Assembly (NCBI RefSeq): GCF_004310865.1
Contig: NZ_SIXI01000004.1
Location: 1 to 64,000, forward strand
DNA length: 64,000 nucleotides
Reading direction: 5' to 3'
Origin: Aquabacterium lacunae
Lineage (GTDB): Bacteria > Pseudomonadota > Gammaproteobacteria > Burkholderiales > Burkholderiaceae_C
Numbering within the stretch: the first letter of the stretch is position 1; every line of letters begins with the position of its first letter. The notes below the pieces were generated by a model. That model had not been told where the DNA came from and ran no database searches. It saw nothing but the letters and a program-made list of their open reading frames with translations. Shown here in pieces: positions 7,908-16,779 of this stretch. The position numbers and the translations under genes were made by a program.

Positions 7908-8135
7908 ATGGCTCAAACGATCGATTCGCTGAAGCACGACACCGCCGTCGAACTGGAAAAGGTGGGCGTGATCCTCGGTTTCCTGACCGGCCTGGTGCTG
8001 GCCATTGGCCTGCTGAGCGAGCCACTGGCCTCGACCGACCTGCCCAGCTGGGTGAGCATCGCCGGTGTGGCCGCCATCGTGGCCCTGTGCACCCGCGGTG
8101 GCCTGGCCGCCAGCCGCCTGTTCTCGCGCGGCTGA
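7908..8135 (+). CDS. Small two-helix membrane protein, unknown function
   Basis: I do not recognise this 75-aa protein. It starts at the ATG at 7908 behind a strong TGGAGG ribosome site. A polar N-terminus (SLKHDTAVELEKVG) is followed by two hydrophobic segments, about residues 19-37 and 47-62, and a short basic tail (RGGLAASRLFSRG). The layout suggests an inner-membrane hairpin. It stands alone, transcribed away from the phosphatase gene, with its own terminator downstream and a perfect palindrome upstream. Confidence 0.8.
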   Translation: MAQTIDSLKHDTAVELEKVGVILGFLTGLVLAIGLLSEPLASTDLPSWVSIAGVAAIVALCTRGGLAASRLFSRG

Positions 8136-8156
8136 ACACGCGCCTTGCGTGTGCCG

Positions 8157-8180
8157 AAGGGCCCCTGCGGGGGCCCTTTG
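8157..8180 (+). terminator. Rho-independent terminator after the small membrane protein
   Basis: The GC-rich hairpin AAGGGCCCC-TGC-GGGGGCCCTT ends in TTTG. It lies between convergent genes and may also help stop uvrB transcription from the other side. Confidence 0.65.
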
Positions 8181-8212
8181 TCATGGCTGTGTCCAGATCG
8201 CCGCAAGCAGCC

Positions 8213-10327
8213 TCAGGCCCGCTTGCCAGCCGAAATCGGCACGATGTGGTCGCCCCCGGCAGCGCCAAAGGCCTGCTCCTTCAGCAGAGACAGCTGGTCG
8301 CGCAGGCGCGCGGCCTTCTCGAACTCCAGGTTGCGGGCGGCTTCCAGCATGTCCTTTTCCAGCTGCTTGATGCGCTTGCCCAGGTCCTTCTCGCTGAGCG
8401 CACCGGCATCGGCCACCGAAGCAGCCAGCTGTTCGGCGGCGCGCAGGTCATCTTTGGCGGCGTTCGACATCACACCGTCGATCAGCTCCTTGACCTGCTT
8501 GCTCACGGTGCGCGGCGTGATGCCATGCGCCTCGTTGTGCGCGATCTGCTTGGCACGGCGGCGCTCGGTCTCGCCCATGGCCTTGCGCATGGATTCGGTG
8601 ATGCGGTCGGCATACAAGATGGCGTGACCGTTCTGGTTGCGCGCCGCACGCCCGATGGTCTGGATCAGGCTGCGCTCGGCGCGCAGGAAGCCTTCCTTGT
8701 CGGCATCGAGGATGGCCACCAGTGACACCTCGGGGATGTCCAGGCCCTCACGCAGCAGGTTGATGCCCACCAGCACATCGAAAGTGCCCAAGCGCAGGTC
8801 GCGCAAAATTTCCACGCGCTCGACCGTGTCGATGTCGGAGTGCAGGTAGCGCACCTTCACGCCGTTTTCGGTCAGGTAGTCGGTCAGCTGCTCGGCCATG
8901 CGCTTGGTCAGCGTGGTGATCAGCACGCGCTCGTTCTTCTCGACGCGGATGCGGATCTCCTGCAGCACGTCGTCGACCTGGTGGGTGGCCGGGCGCACTT
9001 CCACAACGGGGTCCACCAGGCCGGTGGGGCGCACCACCTGCTCGACCACGGCCCCGGCGTGTGCCTGTTCGTAGGCGGCCGGCGTGGCCGATACGAACAC
9101 CACCTGGCGCATCTTCTTTTCGAACTCTTCGAACTTCAGCGGCCGGTTGTCGAGGGCCGAGGGCAGGCGAAAGCCGAACTCCACCAGCGTGGTCTTGCGT
9201 GAGCGGTCGCCGTTGTACATGGCACCCAGCTGCCCGATCATCACGTGGCTTTCGTCCAGGAACATCAGCGCGTCGGGCGGCATGTAATCGACCAACGTGG
9301 GCGGCGCATCACCCGGCCTGGCGCCTGACAGGTGGCGGGTGTAGTTCTCGATGCCCTTGCAGTGGCCGATCTCCTGCAGCATTTCCAGATCGAACCGGGT
9401 GCGCTGCTCGATGCGCTGGGCCTCGACCAGCTTGCCTTCGGCCACGAAGAACTTCACGCGTTCGTTCAGCTCGTGCTTGATACCCTCAATGGCATTGAGC
9501 ACCTGCTCGCGCGGGGTCACATAGTGGCTGGACGGGTAGACCACGAAGCGCGGGATCTTCTGGCGGATCTTGCCGGTGAGCGGGTCGAACAGGGCCAGGG
9601 AATCGACCTCGTCGTCGAACAGTTCCAGGCGCAGGGCCAGCTCGCTGTGTTCGGCCGGGAAGATGTCGATGGTGTCGCCCCGCACGCGGAAGGTGCCGCG
9701 CCCGAAATCCATGTCGTTGCGCTTGTACTGCATGCGGATCAGCTGCGCGATCACGTCACGCTGGTCCATCTTGTCGCCCACGCGCACGATGAACCGCATC
9801 TTGGTGTAGTCCTCCGGCTTGCCGATGCCGTAGATGGCCGACACGGTGGCCACGATCACCACGTCGCGCCGCTCCAGGATGCTCTTGGTGGCGCTCAGCC
9901 GCATCTGCTCGATGGCCTCGTTGATGGCGCTGTCCTTTTCGATGAACAGGTCGCGCTGCGGCACGTAGGCTTCGGGCTGGTAGTAGTCGTAGTAGCTGAC
10001 GAAGTATTCGACCGCGTTCTTGGGGAAAAACTCGCGGAACTCGGCGTACAGCTGGGCCGCCAGGGTCTTGTTGGGCGCGAACACGATGGCCGGGCGCCCC
10101 GCGCGGGCGATCACGTTGGCCATGGTGAAGGTCTTGCCCGAGCCGGTCACGCCCAGCAGGGTCTGGTAGCTCAGGCCGTCTTCGATGCCCTCGACCAGCT
10201 GCCCGATGGCCGTGGGCTGGTCGCCCGCCGGCGGATAGGGCTGGAACAACTCGAACGGCGAATCAGGGTAAGACACGAAGGTGCCGCTGGCGGGAGCGGC
10301 CGGCGTGGCGTCGGACGGCTGGGTCAT
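8213..10327 (-). CDS. uvrB: Excinuclease ABC subunit B
   Basis: UvrB (704 aa) is the damage-verifying helicase-like subunit of nucleotide excision repair. Walker A is [13 protein letters not shown], the DNA-gripping beta-hairpin contains [12 protein letters not shown], and a DESH box and [13 protein letters not shown] helicase motifs follow. The C-terminal UvrC-binding helix pair is [21 protein letters not shown] chose the ATG at 10327, preceded by AAGGG; it gives a 30-odd residue extension before the conserved [15 protein letters not shown] found no convincing LexA box upstream. Confidence 0.97.
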   Translation of the reverse strand: MTQPSDATPAAPASGTFVSYPDSPFELFQPYPPAGDQPTAIGQLVEGIEDGLSYQTLLGVTGSGKTFTMANVIARAGRPAIVFAPNKTLAAQLYAEFREFFPKNAVEYFVSYYDYYQPEAYVPQRDLFIEKDSAINEAIEQMRLSATKSILERRDVVIVATVSAIYGIGKPEDYTKMRFIVRVGDKMDQRDVIAQLIRMQYKRNDMDFGRGTFRVRGDTIDIFPAEHSELALRLELFDDEVDSLALFDPLTGKIRQKIPRFVVYPSSHYVTPREQVLNAIEGIKHELNERVKFFVAEGKLVEAQRIEQRTRFDLEMLQEIGHCKGIENYTRHLSGARPGDAPPTLVDYMPPDALMFLDESHVMIGQLGAMYNGDRSRKTTLVEFGFRLPSALDNRPLKFEEFEKKMRQVVFVSATPAAYEQAHAGAVVEQVVRPTGLVDPVVEVRPATHQVDDVLQEIRIRVEKNERVLITTLTKRMAEQLTDYLTENGVKVRYLHSDIDTVERVEILRDLRLGTFDVLVGINLLREGLDIPEVSLVAILDADKEGFLRAERSLIQTIGRAARNQNGHAILYADRITESMRKAMGETERRRAKQIAHNEAHGITPRTVSKQVKELIDGVMSNAAKDDLRAAEQLAASVADAGALSEKDLGKRIKQLEKDMLEAARNLEFEKAARLRDQLSLLKEQAFGAAGGDHIVPISAGKRA

Positions 10328-10383
10328 GCCCTTGAATGTACGCGCTTTGCGGACACCCCCGCAGGGCCGGGGGTTCCTGCGGG

Positions 10384-10401
10384 CTGTCATGCCAGTTTCA
10401 C
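10384..10401 (+). promoter_or_regulatory. Pho-box-like direct repeat
   Basis: CTGTCAT-GCCA-GTTTCAC has the 7-4-7 layout of PhoB binding sites (consensus CTGTCAT, 4 nt, CTGTCAY). The first half is perfect and the second matches 5 of 7. It lies 63 nt before the ATG of the next gene, a suitable place to replace the -35 element. Confidence 0.45.
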
Positions 10402-10436
10402 GGAGCGTGCGCAATCTGCACGCTGTCATCACCCGG

Positions 10437-10454
10437 TTGTCACCCTGTCGTCAC
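10437..10454 (+). promoter_or_regulatory. Second Pho-box-like direct repeat
   Basis: TTGTCAC-CCTG-TCGTCAC again has 7-4-7 spacing, and a further CTGTCAT half-site lies at 10423-10429. It ends only 9 nt before the ATG at 10464, so it would act on an upstream start or as an auxiliary site. Confidence 0.35.
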
Positions 10455-10463
10455 GGAATCACC

Positions 10464-12068
10464 ATGAAGTCTCGCGCCCTGCCCTTGCACGCTCGCCTGC
10501 CCGCCTGCCTGCCCGCTCGTTTGTCGACCCGCCTGTCGCTGGTGGCTGCCCTGGCCCTGACCGCCCTGGCCCCCACGGCCCAGGCCCAGAGCTTTTCGAA
10601 CGTGCTGCAAGGCGCCTCGCTGGCCTGGACCCACGTGCACGCCGCCAACAACGGCGGAACCGCCGGTTTCTTGTCGGAAATCGTGGCGCATGACCGCGTG
10701 AACGGACAGCTGTGGGTGTCGGGTGTGACCGGCATCGACGTGCTGGACGCCACCACCGGCAGCCGCATCGACCACATCAACACCAGCGCCTTCGGCAGCG
10801 TCAACAGCGTGGCCATCCACAACGGCGTGGCCGCCCTGGCCCTGGAAGCCAGCGCGCGCACCAGCCCAGGCACCGTGCAGTTTTATGACACGCGCACCCG
10901 GCAGCTCACTGGCAGCGTGACCGTGGGCGCCCTGCCCGACATGCTGACCTTCACCCCCGACGGCAGCCGTGTGCTGGTGGCCAACGAAGGCACGCCCAGC
11001 AGCTATGGCGCGCGCCTGGCCGATTCGGGCGGGCACCGCAACTACGGCCTGTCAGCGCAAGACCCGGCCGGCAGCGTCAGCATCATCGACGTGCGCACCC
11101 GCACCGTGACGGCCACGGCCACCCTGGGCGGCGTGCCCACCACGGGCAGCCACTTGCGCACCAACACCGGCATGGACGCCGAACCGGAATACATCGCGGT
11201 GAACCGCGCGGGCACACAGGCCTATGTGTCGCTGCAAGAGGCCAACGGCATGGGCGTGCTCGACTTGCAGACCGGCACCTTCAGCAAGGTGGTGGGCCTG
11301 GGCGCCAAGGACTTCGGCGCCGCGGGCAACAGCATCGACCCGCTGAACAATGGCACCGTCAAGTTCAGCAACGTGAACGCCAAGGGCCTGTACATGCCCG
11401 ATGGCATGGCCGCCATGGAGCGCAACGGCCAGACCTATGTGCTGATGGCCAACGAAGGAGACTTCCGCGAGGACGACGCCGACCGCTCGGCCGGCAGCAG
11501 CTTCGGTGGCACCGGCGAGCTGGCCAACCTGCGCGTGTCGAACACCGATTCGTCCAGCGGCAACCTGCTGGCCGCTGGCGCACGTTCCTTCTCGATCCGC
11601 GATGCCGACGGCAACCTGGTCTACGACAGCGGCGACACGCTGGACAAGGCCGCCTTCGAGGCTGGCCTGTACGACGACAACCGCAGCCGCGACAAGGGCG
11701 TCGAGCCCGAAGGCATCGAAGTGCTGACCCTGAACGGCCGCACCATCGCCTTCGTCGGCCTGGAGCGCACCACCCAGTCGGCCGTGGCCGCCTTCGACGT
11801 GACCGACCCCACGCAGGTGAGCTTCCTGCGCCTGCTGGTGGCCAGCGGGCAGCAAGCCCCCGAAGGCCTCGAAGCCTTCGAGCAGGGAGGGCGCTACTAC
11901 CTGGCCTGGTCGGCCGAGGGTGGCAGCCTGAACACGGGCAACCGCACCACCGTGTTCGACCTGGGCGCCGTGGCCGCCGTGCCGGAACCCGGCACCTACA
12001 GCCTGCTGCTGACCGCCCTGGGCCTGGGTGCTGTGATCCGCCGCTGGCGCACCAAAACGGCCGTCTGA
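10464..12068 (+). CDS. PEP-CTERM surface protein with beta-propeller (choice-of-anchor I / esterase-like) domain
   Basis: The 534-aa protein starts at the ATG at 10464 with a basic N-terminus and a signal peptide ending near AQAQS. The body carries beta-propeller-like repeats (LWVSGVTGIDVLDATTG, MLTFTPDGSRVLVANEG, PEYIAVNRAGTQAYVSLQE) and the acidic motif MANEGDFREDD. This matches the choice-of-anchor I family, some members of which are annotated as atypical alkaline phosphatases. The C-terminus is a PEP-CTERM sorting signal: VPEPGTY, a hydrophobic helix, then RRWR. It is likely exported, processed by an exosortase and held at the surface. Pho-box-like repeats upstream suggest phosphate control; the enzyme activity is unproven. 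Confidence 0.85.
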   Translation: MKSRALPLHARLPACLPARLSTRLSLVAALALTALAPTAQAQSFSNVLQGASLAWTHVHAANNGGTAGFLSEIVAHDRVNGQLWVSGVTGIDVLDATTGSRIDHINTSAFGSVNSVAIHNGVAALALEASARTSPGTVQFYDTRTRQLTGSVTVGALPDMLTFTPDGSRVLVANEGTPSSYGARLADSGGHRNYGLSAQDPAGSVSIIDVRTRTVTATATLGGVPTTGSHLRTNTGMDAEPEYIAVNRAGTQAYVSLQEANGMGVLDLQTGTFSKVVGLGAKDFGAAGNSIDPLNNGTVKFSNVNAKGLYMPDGMAAMERNGQTYVLMANEGDFREDDADRSAGSSFGGTGELANLRVSNTDSSSGNLLAAGARSFSIRDADGNLVYDSGDTLDKAAFEAGLYDDNRSRDKGVEPEGIEVLTLNGRTIAFVGLERTTQSAVAAFDVTDPTQVSFLRLLVASGQQAPEGLEAFEQGGRYYLAWSAEGGSLNTGNRTTVFDLGAVAAVPEPGTYSLLLTALGLGAVIRRWRTKTAV

Positions 12069-12189
12069 CGCAAGGCTTCACGCCACGACCACGCAAGACA
12101 GGCGATAATGAAGGGTTTGTCCGGTGTCAAAAATCACCGGGCGCCCCTCCAGAAACCCCCGCTACCCCGAACTTTCGGAGACTGCTTGC

Positions 12190-13389
12190 ATGGCCTCGCT
12201 GTTTGCATCCGTTGAAATGGCCCCCCGTGACCCGATCCTGGGCCTGAACGAACAATTCAACGCCGACCCCAACCCCAAAAAGGTGAACCTGGGCGTGGGC
12301 GTGTACACCGACGATCAAGGCAAGCTGCCCCTGCTCAAGTGCGTGGCCGCCGCTGAAAAGCAGATGTCGGAAGCCCCCAAGGCCCGCGGTTACCTGCCCA
12401 TCGACGGCATCGTGGCCTATGACAAGGCCGTGCAAGGCCTGGTGTTCGGTGCCGAGCACCCCGCCGTCAAGGGCGGCCGCATCGCCACTGCCCAGGCCAT
12501 CGGCGGCACCGGCGGTCTGAAGCTGGGCGCCGACTTCTTGAAGCGCCTGCAGCCCAATGCCCAGGTGCTGATCTCTGACCCCAGCTGGGAAAACCACCGC
12601 GCCCTGTTCGAAACCGCCGGCTTCCCGGTCGACGTGTACCCCTACTACGATGCCGCCAACCGTGGCATCAACTTCGAGGGCATGATCGCCAAGCTGAAGG
12701 CTGCTGCAGCCGGCACGATCGTGCTGCTGCACGCCTGCTGCCACAACCCGACCGGCTACGACCTGACAGACGCCCAGTGGGACGAAGTCATCGCCGTGAT
12801 CAAGGCCCAGGGCCTGATCCCCTTCCTGGACATGGCTTACCAGGGCTTTGGCAACGGCATTGCCGAAGACGGCGCCGTGGTCATCAAGTTCCTGGACGCT
12901 GGCCTGAGCTACTTCGTGTCCACCAGCTTCTCCAAGAGCTTCTCGCTGTACGGCGAGCGCGTGGGCGCCCTGAGCATCGTCAGCGAAACCGCCGAAGAAT
13001 GCGGCCGCGTGCTGAGCCAGCTCAAGCGCGTGATCCGCACCAACTACTCGAACCCGCCCACCCACGGTGCCCAGGTGGTGGCCATGGTGCTGACCAGCCC
13101 CGAGCTGCGCAAGATGTGGGAAGACGAGCTGGCCGAGATGCGCGACCGCATCAAGGTCATGCGCGGCGCCCTGGTCGAGAACCTGCAGGCCGCTGGCGTG
13201 CAAGGCGACCTGAGCTACATCACCCGCCAGAAGGGCATGTTCAGCTACTCCGGCCTGAACGCCCCCCAGATGCAGCGCCTGCGCAGCGAGTTCGGTGTGT
13301 ACGGTGTCGACTCGGGCCGCATCTGCGTGGCCGCCCTGAACACCGGCAACCTCAAGTACGTGGCCGACGCCATCAAGGCCGTGATGTGA
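12190..13389 (+). CDS. tyrB: Aromatic-amino-acid / aspartate aminotransferase (class I)
   Basis: A 399-aa class I PLP aminotransferase that interconverts aspartate, tyrosine or phenylalanine with their 2-oxo acids. The PLP lysine is K249 in STSFSKSFSLYGERVG. CCHNPTGYDLT and the substrate-carboxylate arginine in SGRICVAALN are also present. The ATG at 12190 has GGAGA at the right distance; the frame opens earlier at 12124 without a ribosome site. A GATAAT -10-like element lies at 12104-12109. Choosing between TyrB and AspC from sequence alone is uncertain. Confidence 0.9.
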   Translation: MASLFASVEMAPRDPILGLNEQFNADPNPKKVNLGVGVYTDDQGKLPLLKCVAAAEKQMSEAPKARGYLPIDGIVAYDKAVQGLVFGAEHPAVKGGRIATAQAIGGTGGLKLGADFLKRLQPNAQVLISDPSWENHRALFETAGFPVDVYPYYDAANRGINFEGMIAKLKAAAAGTIVLLHACCHNPTGYDLTDAQWDEVIAVIKAQGLIPFLDMAYQGFGNGIAEDGAVVIKFLDAGLSYFVSTSFSKSFSLYGERVGALSIVSETAEECGRVLSQLKRVIRTNYSNPPTHGAQVVAMVLTSPELRKMWEDELAEMRDRIKVMRGALVENLQAAGVQGDLSYITRQKGMFSYSGLNAPQMQRLRSEFGVYGVDSGRICVAALNTGNLKYVADAIKAVM

Positions 13390-13429
13390 TGCCTGCGCGG
13401 CCTGCACGGTCGCGCACTTCACCGCCAGG

Positions 13430-13454
13430 GAGCCCTTCGGGGCTCTTTTTTTTT
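13430..13454 (+). terminator. Rho-independent terminator of tyrB
   Basis: GAGCCC-TTCG-GGGCTC (UUCG tetraloop) is followed by nine T residues, 40 nt after the tyrB stop. Confidence 0.93.
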
Positions 13455-13593
13455 CATCTCATCGCCTGCCATTCGGACCACAGGCGCTCGAAGGGCTGAC
13501 CGCAGGCCTGTCATCGCACACCGCGACAGTGAATGAACTCAGGTGTCCCGCCATCGGCTGGACGACGTTTCACTGCACCCCACGGAGTTTGCG

Positions 13594-15819
13594 ATGAAGG
13601 GCATGTCCCACCCCACCAACGACCTCACGCTGGCTGAATCGACGGCCCCGGGCATCCGGGAAGTGCTGGATCAGGTCCAGACGCACCGTCGCCAGTTCCT
13701 CAAAACCGGCCTCAGCGCCTCGGCGCTGGCCTCGGCTGGCGGCCTCACGCTGGGCGGCCTGGTCAGCTCGGTGCAGGCTGCACCGGTGGCCCCCAGCCTG
13801 GGCTTTGCAGGCATGGGCTTCGCCAACGTGCCCGCCAACACCCGTGCCCTCAATGCCTCGCTGGGCGGCTCGGCCACCGCCGTGGTCGACCGCGTGACGG
13901 TGCCCGCCGGCTACACCGCCCAGCTGCTGGTGGCCTGGGGTGACCCGATCATGCCCGGGGGCACGGCCTTCACCGGCACGGCCAGCGAAACCGCCGCCCA
14001 GCAAGCGCGGCAGTTCGGCATGCACAACGACGGCATGCACTTCTTCCCGTTCACGGGCGCCAGCGGCACCCTGCTGAGCGACCGCGGTGTCATCTGCGTG
14101 AACAACGAGTACACCCACGAACAGATCCTGTTCCCGGACGGCCCCAACCTCAGCGGCGGCAACTACACCCTGGAAAAGACCCGCAAGTCGCAGAACGCGC
14201 ACGGCGTGTCGGTGGTCGAGGTGCGCCGCATCAACGGCCAGTGGTCGGTGGTCAAGAACTCGCCGTATGGCCGCCGCATCACGGCCAACACCTTCTGCCG
14301 CGTGTCCGGCCCCGCCGCAGGGCATGCCCTGCTGAAGGCCAAGGCCCACACCATCACCGACACGGCGACCACCCCCACGGGCGGCCTGACCGATGGCACC
14401 TATGCCTACGGCACGATCAACAACTGCGCCCATGGCATGACGCCCTGGGGCACCTACCTGACCTGCGAAGAAAACTGGAACGGCAACTTTGGCAGCACCA
14501 GCCCGGTGTCCACCTCGGTGAGCACCGAAATCGGCAAGCTCAATCGCCGTTACGGCCTGAGCGCCGGTGGCTTTGGCTACAACTGGCATGTCAATGACCC
14601 CCGCTTCGACCTGAACCTGAACCCGATGGAGCCGCATCTGTTCGGCTGGGTGGTCGAGATCGACCCGTTCAACCCGCGCGCCGTGCCGGTCAAGCGCACC
14701 GCCCTGGGTCGCTTCAAGCACGAGAGCGCGCAGTACGTGGTGGACGCCAACCAACGCATCGCTTTCTACATGGGCGACGACGAGCGCAACGAATACATCT
14801 ACAAGTTCGTGTGCGCAGGCGCTTACAACCCAACGAACAAGGCCGCCAACCGCGACCTGCTGGACAGTGGCGTGCTGTATGTGGCGCGCTTTGACGCCAA
14901 CCTGACCGGCCAGTGGCTGGCCCTGGAGCCAGGCACCGTCGGCGTCGATGGCGTGGCCCTGCGCGACAACCCCAACTTCGCGGGTGCCAACGACGCGGAA
15001 GTGAAGGCCAAGATCCTGGTCAAGACCCGCATGGCCGCTGACGCGGTGGGCGCCACCATGATGGACCGCCCGGAATGGACCGGCGCGCGCCCCCGCATCG
15101 GTGGCTTCCAGGAGATCGAGGTGTACTGCACGCTGACGAACAACTCGCAGCGTGGCACCAACAACGGCAGTCAGCCTTACACCAACCCGACCGATGGCTC
15201 GGGCGCATCGGGTGCCGCACGCCCGGCCATCGATGCCGCCAACCCCCGCGCCAACAACGTGCACGGCCACATCATCCGCTGGCGTGAGGCCGGCCAGTCG
15301 GTCACGGCCACCACGTTCAGCTGGGACCTGTTCGTGCAGGCTGGCGATGTGGCCACCAGCAAGACGCCCAACAGCAGCAATGACTTCAAGGGCAACATCA
15401 TCGACTCGCCCAACGGAAGCGCCGACTACGGTGCGCCCGATGGCCTGTGGTTCGACGACTTCGGCCGCCTGTGGGTGCAGACCGACCAGGTGGGTGATGG
15501 CTCGGGTGATTTCGTCAACATCGGCAGCAACGTGATGGTGTGCTGCGACCCGAACACTGGCGAAACCCGCCGCTTCCTGACCTCGCCCAACCGTTGCGAA
15601 GTGACGGGCGTGACCATGACACCGGACGGCCGCACGCTGTTCGTGGGCATCCAGCACCCTGGCGAAGACGCCACCGCCGCCAACCCCACCCAGTTCTCGA
15701 ACTGGCCTCAGAACCAGTGGCGTGTCGAGGCCGACGGTGTGACCCCGCTGCCTGCCGGCCGCCCCCGCTCGGGCGTGGTCGTGATCACCAAGGACGACGG
15801 CGGCCTGATCGGCAGCTGA
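13594..15819 (+). CDS. phoX: PhoX-type alkaline phosphatase, Tat-exported (DUF839)
   Basis: The 741-aa protein has a long N-region, then a twin-arginine signal (RRQFLKTG, Arg 32-33) with a hydrophobic stretch ending SVQAAPV. The rest is the DUF839/PhoX fold: MHNDGMHFFPF, GVICVNNEYTHEQILF, NNCAHGMTPWGTYLTCEENWNG, and DGLWFDDFGRLWVQTDQ with later FVGIQHPGED. PhoX enzymes are Ca/Fe-dependent phosphomonoesterases of the periplasm, usually in the Pho regulon. The ATG at 13594 has GGAG upstream. A CTGTCAT half-site lies at 13508-13514, but no full Pho box. A PEP-CTERM gene follows after 26 nt. Confidence 0.88.
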   Translation: MKGMSHPTNDLTLAESTAPGIREVLDQVQTHRRQFLKTGLSASALASAGGLTLGGLVSSVQAAPVAPSLGFAGMGFANVPANTRALNASLGGSATAVVDRVTVPAGYTAQLLVAWGDPIMPGGTAFTGTASETAAQQARQFGMHNDGMHFFPFTGASGTLLSDRGVICVNNEYTHEQILFPDGPNLSGGNYTLEKTRKSQNAHGVSVVEVRRINGQWSVVKNSPYGRRITANTFCRVSGPAAGHALLKAKAHTITDTATTPTGGLTDGTYAYGTINNCAHGMTPWGTYLTCEENWNGNFGSTSPVSTSVSTEIGKLNRRYGLSAGGFGYNWHVNDPRFDLNLNPMEPHLFGWVVEIDPFNPRAVPVKRTALGRFKHESAQYVVDANQRIAFYMGDDERNEYIYKFVCAGAYNPTNKAANRDLLDSGVLYVARFDANLTGQWLALEPGTVGVDGVALRDNPNFAGANDAEVKAKILVKTRMAADAVGATMMDRPEWTGARPRIGGFQEIEVYCTLTNNSQRGTNNGSQPYTNPTDGSGASGAARPAIDAANPRANNVHGHIIRWREAGQSVTATTFSWDLFVQAGDVATSKTPNSSNDFKGNIIDSPNGSADYGAPDGLWFDDFGRLWVQTDQVGDGSGDFVNIGSNVMVCCDPNTGETRRFLTSPNRCEVTGVTMTPDGRTLFVGIQHPGEDATAANPTQFSNWPQNQWRVEADGVTPLPAGRPRSGVVVITKDDGGLIGS

Positions 15820-15845
15820 CACCCATGCAAACACAAGGAGTTCCC

Positions 15846-16496
15846 ATGAAACGACAATTTGGCATGGCCCTGCTGGCCGCCACCCTGGGTGCCAACGTGC
15901 AGGCCGCCCCGATCGACAGCGCCTCGGCACCCTTCGCTGGCACCGTGATCGACTTCAACCAGTTCGACGGCCTGATCACCTCGGGCCCGCTGAGCCTGGG
16001 CCATGGCATCACCCTGACCAGCACACCGAACGTGGAAGTGGGTGCCAACGCCCAGGCCCTGGGCACCAACGGCACCTGGACCGTGCTGGGCGACGGCATT
16101 CATCGCGACGGCACTTTCCTGGCCACCCGTTTTGTCAGCCCTCGGGGTGAACTGGGTTTCAGCTTCGCGGCCCCCGCGCAGCGGGTCGGCGCATTCTTCA
16201 ACCAGAACCAGGTGGCTGGCATCACCAACCGCCTGACCCTGCTGGCCTATGACGCCGATGGCAACGTGCTGGAAACCCAGACCGTGAGCATCGACACCGA
16301 CGAGTTCGGCTACGACGAAGGCCGATTCCTGGGCTTCCAGCGCGCCACCGCCGACATCCACGGCTTTGCGGTGGCCGATGGCACGTTCGTGATGGACAAC
16401 CTGACCGTCAGCGCCGTGCCGGAACCCCAGGCACTCGCCCTGCTGATGGCCGGTGTCGGTGTGACCTGGGTTGCCGCTCGCCGCCGCACAGGCTGA
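15846..16496 (+). CDS. PEP-CTERM sorting domain protein, unknown function
   Basis: A 216-aa exported protein with a clean signal peptide (MKRQFGMALLAATLGANVQA), an AAGGAG ribosome site, a beta-rich middle domain (IDFNQFDGLITSGPLSLGHG; LGFSFAAPAQRVGAFFNQ; LTLLAYDADGNVLETQT) and a C-terminal VPEPQ-helix-RRR tail. The middle resembles the jelly-roll type domains common among PEP-CTERM proteins. It sits 26 nt after the PhoX gene and before a strong terminator, so the two probably share a transcript. Confidence 0.85.
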   Translation: MKRQFGMALLAATLGANVQAAPIDSASAPFAGTVIDFNQFDGLITSGPLSLGHGITLTSTPNVEVGANAQALGTNGTWTVLGDGIHRDGTFLATRFVSPRGELGFSFAAPAQRVGAFFNQNQVAGITNRLTLLAYDADGNVLETQTVSIDTDEFGYDEGRFLGFQRATADIHGFAVADGTFVMDNLTVSAVPEPQALALLMAGVGVTWVAARRRTG

Positions 16497-16519
16497 AGCC
16501 ACAAGGTATTCAGTGTCCA

Positions 16520-16550
16520 GCCCATGCCTTGCGGCATGGGCTTTTTTCTT
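16520..16550 (+). terminator. Rho-independent terminator of the phoX/PEP-CTERM unit
   Basis: GCCCATGCC-TTGC-GGCATGGGC is followed by six T residues, 23 nt after the stop codon. Confidence 0.92.
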
Positions 16551-16679
16551 GTCCGGAAACATCGGACATCAGGGGGCACCCTGCCCTTTGTGCTCAATCG
16601 CGCACCCCGAGCTTGCGGGAGTCATGCTGCGGTGCGGAATAAGCACGTCCGAAAAGGCCTATTGCGTTGGATCATGCCC

Positions 16680-16724
16680 TTGGCGCAGTGCGATGATGGG
16701 TTTTAAGATTCATGTTGCAATGCA
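16680..16724 (+). promoter_or_regulatory. Probable phaZ promoter with PhaR-like site
   Basis: TTGGCG (16680-16685) and TAAGAT (16704-16709) are separated by 18 bp. Just downstream, near the expected start site, TGC-AAT-GCA (16716-16724) matches the TGCnnnGCA motif reported for the PHB-responsive repressor PhaR. The rest of the gap from 16551 shows nothing else I recognise. Confidence 0.35.
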
Positions 16725-16779
16725 GCAAAAATGATCTGTCACGGCTTTGGCCGTTCCCGACACGTTCCTGAGGTCACCC

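Noticed and set aside
10328-10463. LexA/SOS box upstream of uvrB
   Set aside because: The best candidate (CTGGCATGACAG on the minus strand) has 4 instead of 8 central bases, so it does not fit CTGT-N8-ACAG.
13508-13525. Full Pho box before phoX
   Set aside because: Only one CTGTCAT half-site is present; the second half matches at about one position of seven.
13570-15930. Open frame of about 786 codons on the minus strand opposite phoX
   Set aside because: No motif, antisense composition, and phoX on the plus strand has a Tat signal and family motifs.
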